NCBI GenBank assembly: GCA_038496675.1
Contig: CM076666.1
Coordinates: 10,471,231 to 10,535,230, forward strand
From: Rachycentron canadum
Lineage: Eukaryota; Chordata; Actinopteri; Carangiformes; Rachycentridae
Length of the DNA stretch: 64,000 nucleotides
Direction: 5' to 3'
Shown in pieces: positions 28,120-39,979 of this stretch; the first letter of the stretch is position 1, and the number at the start of each line of letters is the position of its first letter. The position numbers and the translations under genes were made by a program. The notes beneath the pieces were generated by a model. It saw nothing but the letters and a program-made list of their open reading frames with translations, made no database searches and was not told the DNA's origin.

Positions 28120-31100
28120 ATGGCCAGCTTTTCGGTGAGGAGTTTCTCTATGAGCCGCCAGCCCTCGTTTTCCAGCCGTTCTCTGATGGACACCGGCCGC
28201 GCTCGCTCGCGTGCCTCAGTCTCTTTTGCAGCAGCCAGCCCACTGACCCGTTCAGCTTCTATCAGCCAGGACCTCAACGGGCCAATCAGCCTCCAGCTTA
28301 ATGGTCTGCATGGCAACAGCACCAATGAGAAGGAAGCCATGCAGAGTCTCAACAACCGCCTGGCCAACTACCTGGACAAGGTTGGATACATTGGACAGTA
28401 CTGTAGAGTTGGGCTGTGGGCCAGCAGCCAAATATGTGATGGGAGGATTTCAGTTTGGCAGCATGCAGACAAGGAAGTGATACTGTTAGCAGCAGACTAA
28501 AACACTTTCATCATGAAATTCTTTTTGTCTTTCTGCAGGTGCGGTCATTGGAGCGTTCCAACGCAGACCTGGAGATGAAGATCAAGCAGGTGATGCTGGA
28601 CCGCATTCCCAAAGGTCATGACCTTGATTCTATGATGGCCCAAGCTCATGCTGTCGAGCAAGAGGTGGGAGATGAGGGAGCATACACAGGTCCATTTTTA
28701 CAGTCAGAGTAGAAGTTGAGAGTTTTGTAAATGTCCATTAACAAAGCCCAAGGTTATATTTTACATAGACAAAACATTAATGCAAATGCACTACAGCCTC
28801 ATTCCTCAAAGGCCGTATCTGACCTGTATTTTATCTTTAAGTTAATTCTACACCAAACAGGGTCAAGGCGAAGTTAATAATTGTTCTACCTATTTTGACT
28901 AAAGGGAAATGGTTACAGGTTAGATACAGGTAACAAACTTTCCACTATATAAATACTGTCAGCAGAGCAAATAGAGTAAAACATGTTGTATTATTGTAGA
29001 TACTGGATCTGTATTATAACCCTGTTGCATATTAATATTTGTCAGGTGAGGAAGAAGACTTTGGAGAATGCCCGTCTGATGTTGGAAATTGATAATGCTA
29101 AACTGGCTGCTGATGACTTCAGAATCAAGTGAGTGATGATTGTCTATATTCTGGTGATGATAAACTCACACTCCTTTATCAAGACCTCTCAAGTTCAATC
29201 CACATCTTTGATGAAAGATTTAGTCCATCTACATCCTTCTATAGTTTTATATATATATTATAATTATTAGTTATTATTCTGGTTATTATTGGAAATGTTT
29301 GGTTACTGGGTTTGTAAAGTTGTAGACATCCATTTACAGATTTTCCCCAGGTCTTACCTCATGACAGGACTACATTAATACAAACTTTAATCTTATGTAT
29401 GTGTTTACTCACGTACATCTGCATAAATATCTGAGCTTGAAATGCCTGTGTAACTTTATGAGGCACTTTCTATTGCAATAAAAGAGAAGGTGAGAAACAA
29501 AGTGAGTGTTCTGTCTGCAGAGGTTAGTGTAAACCTTGAGCTAACTGTAAGGCATTTTTGAAGCTTGTCTCTGCAATGCTTCCTTCACAAGGTGGGAGAC
29601 TGAGCTGGTGATGTGTCAGTCTGTGGAGCGAGACTGTGTTGCTCTAAAAAAGGCCAAGACTGATCATGAGCAGATCATTTCCTCTCTGAGGGGAGATCTG
29701 GACAGCCTGAAGGAAGAACTGTACTTCCTCAAGAAAAACCACGAGGAGGTAAGTCTCTCTGCCACTCTTGACATTTTGTCTCATTTTCTTTTTGGCCCAG
29801 TCTCTTATTCTCCAACCCATCCTCAAACAAACAACAAGTTCAATATCTCAGTGACCCAATTTGATGTATTCACAAGGTCTTTTCAGCGAGGACAGAAAAG
29901 GACACGAAGGGAGGGAGGGAGAAGACAGGGGGAGAGAGGGTCGTCCTCTGGTTACTACACACAAAAGGAGCAGGTGGATCTGGTTTCCCAAACCTGTTCT
30001 TTCTGTCCAATCAGCTGATCCTAGGCGCCCAGACTACTGTCCTCTGGAGGGAAGAGAAACTAAGATAAACTTACTCCCTCTCACCACAGGAAGGATTGAT
30101 CTGCCTCTCTAGTGAAACAAGACTATACAGATCCAATTCATTCACGATATTGGAGGCTACTTAGAGTGAGTGTTAGATAGTTTTTCAATTTTACATTCAG
30201 ACTGTGTCAAACGCAGATATTGGGAACAAATGAGACTTCATTATTTTGTCACTGGTGAAACCAGTGCACATTAATCATGTATATTACTAATATATACTTA
30301 CTATACTAACTTTAATTTTCTGGACGCTGTCTGTTGTGAGGAAAGTGTTGAGATGGTGGTTCAGTCTCTTAAACAGACTCCCTCTGGACTCTGGGTGCCT
30401 CCTCCTGTAGATGCTCTTTCCAATTAAATCCATGTCGCCTTTTGGTCCCATTGAAACAGAAAATCAGCACCTGTGGTTAACTGGGAAAACTAGAGCACAC
30501 TAATAAAGAAAACAGTTGAACTTAATTGTCCAAAACAGTCTGGACAACTTTGTATGAGTAAAAGCTTTAAAAACAGACTACATCACATCAAACATGTGAC
30601 AAAACACAATTTCAGAGTGAAACAGATCTACTGTGAGCAGGAGTTTACCGTGTGTGTGTGTGTCTGTGTGTGTGTGTGTGTCTGTGTGTGTGTGTGTGTG
30701 TGTCTGTGTGTGTGTATGGGTTGCAAGCCTGGGGTAAGGTGAGATCTGCCCCATCAACTATTGATGGAGAACATCTAAATAATGAAGATGCCCTCACATC
30801 CTCTCTGCCGTCCTGTGGTGTAGGATTCACAAAACTGTCCTTGGTTCCATATGTCGCCTGTTGCAACACAGACACATCCTTCACATACAATTATATACAC
30901 ACAAGTTCATTTAAAGATGACACAGTGCAACCATAATGTTCTTCTCATTCAAAAATAAACATGCACACACAAAGCAAAACATAGGACATGAACTACTTTT
31001 TCTCCTGCAGGAGCTTGAGCAGATGAAGTCTCGCATTGCCAGAGATGAGGTGAATGTGGAGGTGGACTCTGCCAGCGGGCCAGAGCTGGGCACTATCCTG

Positions 31101-33822
31101 TCTGACCTGCGTTCTCAGTATGAGGGGATTGTCAAGAAGAACAAGGAGCAGGCGGAGCAGTGGTACCGAAAGAAGGTGTGAAGTTCAAGTGATTCAATTA
31201 AGTACTTTAGTCAGTTTCTGACCGACCGTCTGCATCAGTTATACTTCAGTTTATGTTGAGTGGGTGGAACTAAGTTACCCAAAAATAAACCAAAATGTGT
31301 GTGTGCGCGCGCGCGCGTGCATGTGCGGTTGTGCGTGCGTGTGTGTGTACGTGCGTGTGTGTGTGTTTGTGTGTCTTCTCCAGCTGGAGACAGTGCAGAA
31401 TGAGGTGAAGGAGAGCAACGAGGCTCTGAGAGGAGCCCAGAGTGAGCTGATCGAGAGGCAGCGCTTCCTGCAGACCCTGGAGGTGGAGCTGGAGAGTCTG
31501 CACAAGCAGGTGAGCTGCTACGCTTTAGGATGGTAACAAGTGGAGCAAAAAATCATAATGAATGCACAAGTTGCCCTGAATAAAATGTGTGGCTTTTCAT
31601 ACTTTTCTGCTTTGCTGTGAAAACAAAACTTATGCACATCAAGATGTGTAAATTCCATGTCCGTGATTAGAAAAACATGGTTACAAGTGTTGTCTTTTCA
31701 TAAGGCCCTGATGGGTTTCAGTGTTGTGTTAAATAAAGGCAGGTTTACAGGGGATTTGTCAAACAACAACACAAAAAAATACTTTCAGACGCTCAGATTC
31801 AGTCTCACCTATTTCCTGATTTGCCAAGTTCCGGGCTACTGTAAGATATGAGCGTCTGGGAAAAATTGTTTTGTTTTTTTCTCTTCTGTAATCCTGTGTT
31901 CACAGTCAACACATTCTCCCACGTTGCTAAGTCATGCAGGACATCATGGATTTATTTGCCAAATTATATGGGAGTGAGTTTTTGTGGTAAGATGAGTAAT
32001 TGTGATTTGCTGGTAATTTGCTGGCTGCTCAGCCAGGATGCCAAAGCCTTGTCAGTTCACAGGTATTTGTTGATAATGGTTTGGGAAGTAATTTCAGAAT
32101 TAGGAGATCTACTTAAGGTTTGCTTTCCACTGGCCCAAAAACCTGTGGAAACATGAGGAGGGTGAAAAGCAAGGACTTTTTTTTTTAACCAGTCATTGGC
32201 ACGTGTCTTAAAACTGACAATCACTTGCAACATTGAGCAACACACAATGGAAACATTACACCCAGGTATATGGATACGTTAGGACAGCTCTCTTATTATT
32301 TTCCCTTTCTCTCCTCAGATAGCAGCGCTGGAAGGTAACCTGGGTGAGACAGGTCAGAAATACTCTGGTGAGATGGAGCGGCTGCAGGCCACCCTGAGCC
32401 AGCTGGAGGATGACCTCTCCCAGCTCAGGCTTGACATGCAGCGCACCAAGACAGACTACGAGCAGCTCCTCCGCATCAAGCAGAACCTGGAAATGGAGAT
32501 CGCCACCTACAGGCGCCTGCTGGAGGGAGAGGAAACGTGAGTTTTTGTCACAGCCATGAAAAAATGACTGAAATGAACCTGACATAGAACTAGCATCTCC
32601 TTGCTCCAGCCTTGTGTTTACCATATGCCATAAAAGTAATACTGCTCTTCTCATCTAACTCACTGCAAGGAAGTGAATAAACATGTTTCCCAAAATATTG
32701 AACTATTCCTTTTAATGCGTTGCTCTTGTGTTAATTATTATATATTTTCTGTTTTTCCCCTCAGAGTTCGCAAAGAGGTTCCTCCTCCACCGAAAAGTGA
32801 GTCTCTGATTTTTATCTGATAAAAGAACGTGAAGTTACTGTTTGTATGTCTGAGTCAATAGACTGACAACTGTATAATCTAATAGTACAACTACAAATAC
32901 CACAGCAGTGGCCAGTTACTCATTGTGAGTGCATCTTATCAAAGCCTGAGGGAAACATCAGGGAAGTAAAGAAGATAAGTCAAGCAAATCCTTCAAAAAT
33001 GTTTATTTAGCAGCTGTTACAGAATAACCAAACCTGGTTTCAGGTGTGACTTTGAGATAGTGTCATAATGAGATAGACAGACATATGTTCTTTCACAAGC
33101 ACCTAAGACCAGAACTAATGTTCCAAACAATGCAAACAACCACTAAGAGTTGCAAGAAATGTGGGTGTGAAAATACTTATACCGATGTTGTAACAGTGTC
33201 TCAGTCCAACTGACTCATGCTGCAGAATCAACAAAGTGGTGGGTGCTTTGGAAATGTTCATTATTCATTAAAGGACCAAAAACAACACAGACATCAGAGA
33301 CTATAATGTCCTCACAAGACACAACAGTTGAATAGCTCAAACTGAATTTGAATGAAAATGACTCAAATGATCTCATCTAATCTCTAATCTAATCTCTTTG
33401 TCTCACCTCTTCCATCTCATTATAGCTCATGTTTTTCTCTTACTGTATCATTTTGTTCTTATTAGAAATTATTTTTTCTTTGTCCTCTTTTTAATTTCAT
33501 GTTATCACATATTGTATCATCTCTTCTTTCTATATCTCAGTTTGCATGTGCATCTGTGTATTTCATCTCATTTAAACCAGTCTCTTCTTTCTTTATATGT
33601 CTCATATAGATGCATGATGTATTGTTATATATGTAATTACAACTTAATTCATTCCAAATCATTTATTTGTCTTTTTCATTTCATCTCATCTCTTCTCTCT
33701 GTGCAGAGGAACCTGATGTTCGCACCAGGAAGATTGTGAAGGTGGTGACTCAGACAATGGTCAATGGCAAAGTGGTGGATGAGTCCAGTGAGGTGGAGCA
33801 GATCGAGGAGACCAAGAAATAG
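28120..33822 (+). CDS. type I keratin (intermediate filament protein), nine coding exons
   Basis: Encodes a 427-aa acidic keratin that pairs with a type II keratin to form epithelial intermediate filaments. Coding exons: 28120-28380, 28539-28664, 29046-29128, 29592-29748, 31011-31175, 31384-31509, 32319-32536, 32765-32796, 33707-33822. All have GT-AG borders and a continuous frame. The Ser/Arg-rich head is residues 1-68 and the rod about 69-379. The rod opens with the helix initiation motif (LNNRLANYLDKVRSLE) and closes with the helix termination motif (IATYRRLLEGEE). The tail is 48 residues and contains VNGKVVDESSE. Exons of 83, 157, 165, 126 and 218 nt follow the type I keratin pattern. Oddly, the usual first exon is split after YLDK by a 158-bp intron. 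The tail recalls keratin 18, but I cannot assign an ortholog. The start ATG lies in CATCATGGCC, 19 nt after an acceptor. Confidence 0.93.
30650..30716. repeat. (TG)n microsatellite in keratin intron 4
   Basis: TG units with four regular TCTG interruptions. Open frames across it on both strands are repeat translations. Confidence 0.95.
31296..31374. repeat. (TG)n/(CG)n repeat just before keratin exon 6
   Basis: A TG run passes into about five CG units and back to TG. It ends only about 10 nt before the exon at 31384. The alternating purine-pyrimidine tract is of the type that can adopt Z-DNA. Confidence 0.93.
32600..32714 (+). repeat. dispersed teleost repeat fragment (3' part), keratin intron 7
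   Basis: It contains CTCTTCTCATCTAACTC, then GCAAGGAAGTGAATAA and TTTCCCAAAATATTGAACTA followed by TTCCTTTTA, the typical right end of a repeat widespread in fish introns. It is probably the same family as the fragment at 14.34 kb. Assignment is from memory. Confidence 0.6.
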
Positions 33823-34307
33823 AAGAAGTGGATGAAAATGAAAAATTGTATCAGAAATTAGCAGGAAATGATCCAGCGAAGGAGCGATGAGAAGAAAGAT
33901 CAAGGTCAGAATATTACATGAGTGCTTTGGAGATGAAGCATCAGCATCACTCAACAGAAAAATAATTTTGAAAATAAAAAATTTGGGATGCATTAGTCGG
34001 CTATGAATGCTTTATGTTTTCAGAGAAATGTTCTCCCAAGGCTGGTTTTTATTATGTTTTTTCTTCTGGAGAAAAATGGTACAAGCAAAGCAAATATGCC
34101 CTTTCTTTCTGTAACTGCTGTAGCTATGCATGATTATATCACTTTTAAATACAGACGTGTGTGAGAGGTGACTAACAAGTGCTATATCCTCATACTATTT
34201 ACCAATAAAATGTTATGTACTTAACCAATATATTTATTTCTTAGCGTGGTGAAGTTTTCTGTAGTAACTGCAATACATGCCTTTGCTGTTTTTGTGTTTG
34301 TACTCTG

Positions 34308-34313
34308 AATAAA
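34308..34313 (+). terminator. polyadenylation signal, keratin gene
   Basis: AATAAA about 490 nt after the keratin stop codon, followed by T-rich sequence. An earlier AATAAA at 34204-34209 and one near 33973 are alternatives. Confidence 0.5.
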
Positions 34314-34830
34314 AACTTTCATTTATCCATTGCATGTTTATTTCTTTGTTCTTTTGTCAGAGTTTGCTGCATAAAACTTCTCTTTTTTTGGATCAAGCAA
34401 ATGCTGTTTAACAAGTATTTCACATCAGCCTTTACTTTATTATAACTGTTAATGAAATACATTTTGAATTTTGCAATGCTGCTGTAAAAAAAAGTTGTTA
34501 ATCGATGTGCAGTTTGTTAATTTTTTTTTCATATTTTAAGAAAGTTTGGGATGTACAACAGTATTCAGTTTACAAGAGGAGACTGAGTTTATTAAATCTT
34601 ATCTACTCGTTTTCGCTTGGTCGTTCAAAGAAGTTCAAAGAATCTCCTGTAAGTCTCTCATCAAAAACACTTGACACAGACACAATGCCTCTAACACTGA
34701 GGTAAATAGGGGGAAATTACTATAAAGAGTTGTTAAATAAAATCATTCACTGAGAGGCAATGGATGATGTAACTGAGATTTGTGTGTCTGCTGAAATTGT
34801 AAGACAAATTATCAGAACTGGATGACACTG

Positions 34831-34864
34831 GTTTATCTGTCAGTTAACCAACTAACAGATAAAC
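34831..34864. repeat. short inverted repeat (hairpin)
   Basis: Arms of 15 nt (34831-34845 and 34850-34864) are complementary with one mismatch around a 4-nt loop. It lies between the keratin 3' end and the Tc1 element. It is not part of the Tc1 terminal repeats. Confidence 0.6.
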
Positions 34865-34989
34865 AGACAGTTGAGAGACAGATAAAGATGTGACTCCTCC
34901 TTAAGCAATTTGGGGATTTTCTTTTCTCTGCTTTGATAATCCCTTAATAAACACACCCTACCTGAGCACGAACTACCTTTGTCATGACA

Positions 34990-36332
34990 CACAGTGCTGC
35001 TTGAAAGTATGTGAACTCCTTGAGCAGTTTAGATGTTCCTATTGTTTTACCATGATTTTTTTATTTTATCATCACCAGTTTTTATGTATGAAATGTCAGG
35101 TATATTGCATGTACTTGTTTGGTGGGACTTGTTTAAGTAGCCCAAAAACTACATGAAACACGGAATTAGTGTATGTGCAAAAGTAAGTGAACCCCCAGCT
35201 GCATTGGTGAAGTCAAGCAGGTAACAGACTCAGGTGAAAAACATTTGGGTGCTGAATTAATCATTTAAGCAGACCAATGAAATGAGACGTCCTTGGGAAA
35301 GGGTTTGGCCTGCACTAATTAAAAGAGAGAGGAAACCAACCAAACCACTGTGGTCCCATACAAATCAACAATGCCCAGAGCAAAGGAGATATCCGAGGAC
35401 ATGAAGGTAGTGACAGCCCATCAGTCTGGGGAGGGCTATAAGACCATTTCCAAAAGATTCCAGCTCCATCCATCCACTGTAAGACAAATCATTTACAAAT
35501 GGAGGGCCTTCAACATGACAGCAACTCTGCCTAGAAGTGGACGCCCATCAAAACTATCACCCAGAAGCACCAGAAAAATAATAAAACAGGTAAAGGCCAA
35601 CCCACACATCACCTCTAGAGAGTTGCAGACCTGTCTGGTAGCATCTGGGACAAATGTGCATGTCAGACAAAATCAGACAAAAACTGGGTGGGAGGGGAGG
35701 GTTGTTGGAAGGAAGCCTCTGCTCTCAAATAAGAACAAAGCTGCCCATTTCAACTTTGCCAGAGAGCACTTGGTCAACGCAAAGGGCTTCTGGAAGTCTA
35801 TTCTCTGGACAGACGAGTCCAAAATTATTATTATTTTTATTATTATTTGGTCACAATCAAAACCAACGCGTTTGGAGAAAAGCCAACACTGCATATGAAG
35901 AAAAGAACCTCCTCCCAACAGTGAAGCATGGTGGTGGAAATGTGAAGGTCTGGGGCTGATTTTCTGCTTCTGGACATGGATGCCTCCATATTATCCAAGG
36001 AACTGTGAATTCTCTGGCATATCAACAAATTCTTGACCAGAATCTCCTGCCATCAGTCAGGGAGTTGAGGCTGGGATGAAAATGGATTATGCAACAAGAC
36101 AATGACCCAAAGCATTCCAGCAAAACTACAAAGGAATGGCTTCAGAGAAAGAGGATTCATACTCTGGATTGGCCCAGTCAAAGTCCAGAGCTTAATCCAA
36201 TTGAAATGTTGTGGCGAGACCTAAAGTAGTTGGTACATACCAGATGTCCCTCCAACCTCTCTCAACTGGCTGAGTTGCAACAAAAACAGTGAACATGTCC
36301 GGAGGGTTCACAAACTTTCAAGCAGCACTGCA
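34990..36332 (+). mobile_element. Tc1/mariner-type DNA transposon, decayed
   Basis: The left end (CAGTGCTGCTTGAAAGTATG from 34992) and the right end (reverse complement CAGTGCTGCTTGAAAGTTTG to 36330) form terminal inverted repeats. The right flank is TA, as expected for Tc1 target duplication. The left flank is CA, probably a mutated TA. The roughly 1.34-kb size with one internal transposase frame fits a Tc1-like element. Frame damage in the transposase shows that it is inactive. It lies between the keratin and purpurin genes. Confidence 0.92.
35371..36230 (+). pseudogene. Tc1-like transposase, broken
   Basis: The open part starts MPRAKEISEDMK and shows the paired-like helix-turn-helix half (STVRQIIYKW), a GRPSK linker and the first catalytic Asp in ILWTDESK. 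It is then disrupted at about 35825-35848 by a TTA-rich insertion that shifts the frame. Later blocks remain readable in other frames: HGGGNVKVWG near 35935, an in-frame stop near 36076, QQDNDPKHS at about 36096 (second Asp), and WPSQSPELNPIEMLWRDLK (final acidic residue), ending in a premature stop near 36228. It is described here only as a decayed host-genome transposon copy. Confidence 0.9.
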
Positions 36333-36630
36333 TAAGCTTCACTTGGACATCTGTATAATTGAAAGTCATGACCTTATTTTTCTGAACAATAAACAAAGTT
36401 TTAAACATTAGGAGGCAAACAAAAGGAATGGATAGAAAAAAAGGAATCTCTAAATTTTAAGTTGAAAATATAATAAAAATTTTACATGTAAAGATGAAAA
36501 TCAATTAGATGGCTCAACTTAGGCTGTGATGTCGTCTGATATCTATAGGCAGCAGAATGAATTACATGGCTCTATACAACTCAGGGAGAGCTATGGCTTC
36601 AATTATCTGAACAAACAGACTCCTTCTCCA

Positions 36631-36753
36631 GAAAAAAATATGTTGAAGCAAGATTTAAATCAAACTCTAATACAGAGTCATATTTCCTGTGTCGTTCCTT
36701 CATTGGTTTCATGAACATGAACAGGGTGATGTCTCACTTTAGACTGTGATGTG
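36631..36753 (+). repeat. imperfect direct repeat, copy 1
   Basis: It shares ATATGTTGAAGCAAGATTTA, GGTTTCATGAACATGAACAG and GTCTCACTTTAGACTGT with 37,412-37,548. A further shared word (GTCTGATATCTATA) sits just upstream at about 36,536, whereas in copy 2 it is just downstream. Confidence 0.75.
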
Positions 36754-37411
36754 AGAATTAATTAGGTTTTTGCAATTTTCTACCCTGATACCACAAACAC
36801 AACAACAAATTGCACCAGTTATCTTTTACAGCAGATGCTCCACTGTCCCTTTACCTGTTTATTCTGCTGTTCACATGCTGAGGAATCCAACGTGAAGTAA
36901 TTTTGTCACACATCAGAGGCAACTATCTACACGATACATATAAAAAACATCAAATAGAAACTTGAGGTAAATATTGAACCAATGGAAAAATATTTCATGA
37001 CACCATCTAATTTTGTGTAGTCAATGGCACCTTAGTTTGGATGGAGGCACTAAATGTGAAACCTTGGACACCACTGACTCCATACCCTCAGGTTATCCTA
37101 ATGATCTTGTTACCCCTCCTCAAGACTTTGATGAAGTCACAGACTGTCTGTCCTAAAAACAGAGACAGAAAGTCAGAGTCACAACACAGAGTGTTATTTG
37201 AATAATGAAATCCAACAACTGAGAGCAGACCTTGCTCATTGTGATTTTAGGATTACACAGTCTGCTGATCTAATACAAACAAGCACAAATCCAAATACTG
37301 CCCAAGTATAGAGGATGCTTTCAGGCACCTGTTAGAAGGCCTTAACATAAGACTCAAGTAATATTGATAAAGTAAAGCAGGGAAATTATCTTAATAACAC
37401 CCCATCTTTAA

Positions 37412-37548
37412 AGAAAAATATGTTGAAGTAAGATTTAAATCAAATTGTAATAGGGAACTTTTTTTGATGTTGTTCATTGGTTTCATGAACATGAACAGGG
37501 TGACGTCTCACTTTAGACTGTAACGTTGTCTGATATCTATATGCAGAA
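37412..37548 (+). repeat. imperfect direct repeat, copy 2
   Basis: Second copy of the segment at 36,631-36,753, about 780 bp away. It continues into GTCTGATATCTATATGCAG. The origin (local duplication or a small mobile element) is not resolved. Confidence 0.75.
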
Positions 37549-39631
37549 GCGGCTCAGTCATTGCAGTACTGAGCCAATAAAAGGTGGTTTAATATTTACA
37601 TTGGAGGGTGAAGTTGCTGTAATTTCAATAGTTTAGTGTTTAAATTTTGACTTGTTTTGCCTGGGCCCTAGTGGGCACTAATGACTCCTAATATAGCAAT
37701 TAACTAGTAATTTATTCAATCAATCATATGGACACTGATAGTGAATATGACATGAGATGAGAGATTCAAAAATAACATCCATTCTTCAGAGCAGGTTATT
37801 TGTGGTTGAATGGGTTGAGACATAATAGTCTGCTTGGACAGAAAAGCCTCAGACTCAAAAATATGACAGTATTAGAAGAAAGGCACTGGTTACACACAGC
37901 AGGTTGAATTTAATTAATAACATTTTAGTGAAGGGTTTTGTTTGTCTGTTTAGTTTTCCCTAAGAGACAAACATACTCTGGCAGAGCCTCCAGACATGGG
38001 ATTTTTGCATTGGAGCGAAACTGAAGCAGATAAATCCACTTATATTCTTACCTCGGCCTTGTGTCCTATTTACTTGAAAACAGTCTGTGGCGCAACAGCA
38101 AGTCTGTGTCTGTGGTGAAGTGTAGACTAAATCGCAAATGCATTGGCTTTAATTTTTTTTTTTTTTTTTTTTACTTCCAAAATGGTGCCTGTATAATCTT
38201 GGTGTGCTTAGCAGGAAGGTTATGTTTTGTCAGCAGGATTACACAAAACTGAACTCATTTGCCCTGAAATTGGTGGAAGGATGAGGCACAGATGTTTTTT
38301 GGGCAGATCTGGATCATTTACAACAAATTTGTTTTGTTTTTCTCTGAAGTCTGGTTTATTTTGTTTGACATAGGTGCAGGTCTTCACTCTCTGAGAGCCT
38401 TAGCCTATAGCTTTCACCTGAAATCTAAGACTACAACAGCAAATGATGCCCTAGAATAAAATACATTAGTTACATGAGATAAGCCTTGAGAGAAGTATAA
38501 AACGTAGTTTGGGTTTAGCTGTTTACAGATGATTTCATTCTCAGTAAGGCCAGAGAACTGATCCCATCAGAGCTAAGCTTTCTTTGGCCTCCTATCCCAG
38601 ACACTGTCCCCGCAACCTGTGTGTTCACTCACTCTGAATAAACAGTTGGCTGTCGCACACGCCTGTTCCATAACTGGGATGTTTTTCCAAACACAATTTA
38701 AACATTTTGTGGTGAAACGGTATCACAATGCACGGCTCGTGGACTCTGTGAGCTTGCTTGCTAAAAGAAACATAATCAACAAATTGGCAAAGATTAAGAG
38801 TGTGGAAACTGTTGATGAAAGATTACTTGACTGTCATGTATGAAGAAATTTATTTTAATCCCTGGTGTCATATTTGTGTTTTGAGTTTTGTGCCCAAGCA
38901 GACTACACTGTTTGTTTCCTGTGATGTGTATACTCCAGGAAGTAAAATGGGTAAATGACTGTCCTTTATGTGTTAAGACAAGGCATCAGGTGTATTATAC
39001 TGAGTTACAGCAAAGCTTGACCATTATTGGCTTCAGCCCTTTGCTTTTCAGCTTGTTGTATAACATCGTCAGGATTACACACCAGCTATACAGAAACATT
39101 CTCCATTTGTCTTTCTGTCTCTCTCACAGTCTCTCACTGTTTAAACTCTTCAAACATTTGACATAATTAGTTAATGAAACTTTTGAGCATCAAAATGCTG
39201 CTTTTTGTTTGCAGAGTTGAGTTTGTATTTTGAATGAGACGTGGCTTCAGAAGGCTCCCAACATGATCCTTGACCCGTGGAGCACTAAGTGGCCTAACAG
39301 TTGAGTTAGCATAATAGGACTAAAGTCTTGAAACATCAGACCACCAATAAGCCCATTACTGCTCAGTGTGCATTGTGTTGGGTTTGGCTGCATTTTCCTG
39401 GGGCTCAGGAGGGATCACAGACACTTACATGGCTAAAGTACAACATTTTTTCAAGCCCAAACAGCTGACCAATGCTTTCAAGCATGTTCATACTTCAAAC
39501 TGCTGGGTTTCACACATTATTTTACTGCCAGTTTTTACAAGCGCAGGTTTAGACAGTGAAATTACACGCTATAGCTTTGTTACGAGAGAGAAAAAAGACA
39601 AAAACCAAATGAACTTTGTTTAGAAAAATAT

Positions 39632-39637
39632 TTTAAT
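39632..39637 (-). terminator. possible polyadenylation signal of purpurin
   Basis: On the minus strand this reads ATTAAA, about 340 nt after the stop codon. It is the best candidate seen; no canonical AATAAA lies closer. Confidence 0.35.
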
Positions 39638-39979
39638 TGTCACATTCACTCAAAACAGCACAGCAACAGTGACATTTTCCCTGGACAAACAATAACAACA
39701 TAAGAGATGGAGGAGCAAATGAATAAAAAACAGATGCAATTCATGGAAATCTTGAAGTCCTGGTTGGACATGTGCAGGTTTTTCACTTTCTTTGCTTCAC
39801 AATTTATGTTTTTTCCTTCTCTCAGTCTTTCTATTTTTTCTGTCCATTCACTCCACATTATCAGTCTCACATGCACAACATATCTCATACGGTCTCTCAT
39901 TCTCCTTGTTCTTGCTATCCAGCCACCTAGACTGCAGCCAGCTGGCACGCTCTCTTGCTCCCCTCACTCTGTTTGCTCT

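Larger units (their letters stand above)
36333..39600. other. intergenic between the Tc1 element and purpurin
   Basis: No gene was found. It contains a pair of related segments (36,631-36,753 and 37,412-37,548) and poly-T at about 38,151-38,172. Open frames at 38.0-39.6 kb have no recognisable product or splice context. Confidence 0.45.

Noticed and set aside
30645..30936. Long open frames on both strands
   Set aside because: They are translations of a (TG)n microsatellite and its flank in a keratin intron. The same applies to frames over 4.4-4.7, 5.9, 15.1-15.8, 20.8 and 60.1 kb.
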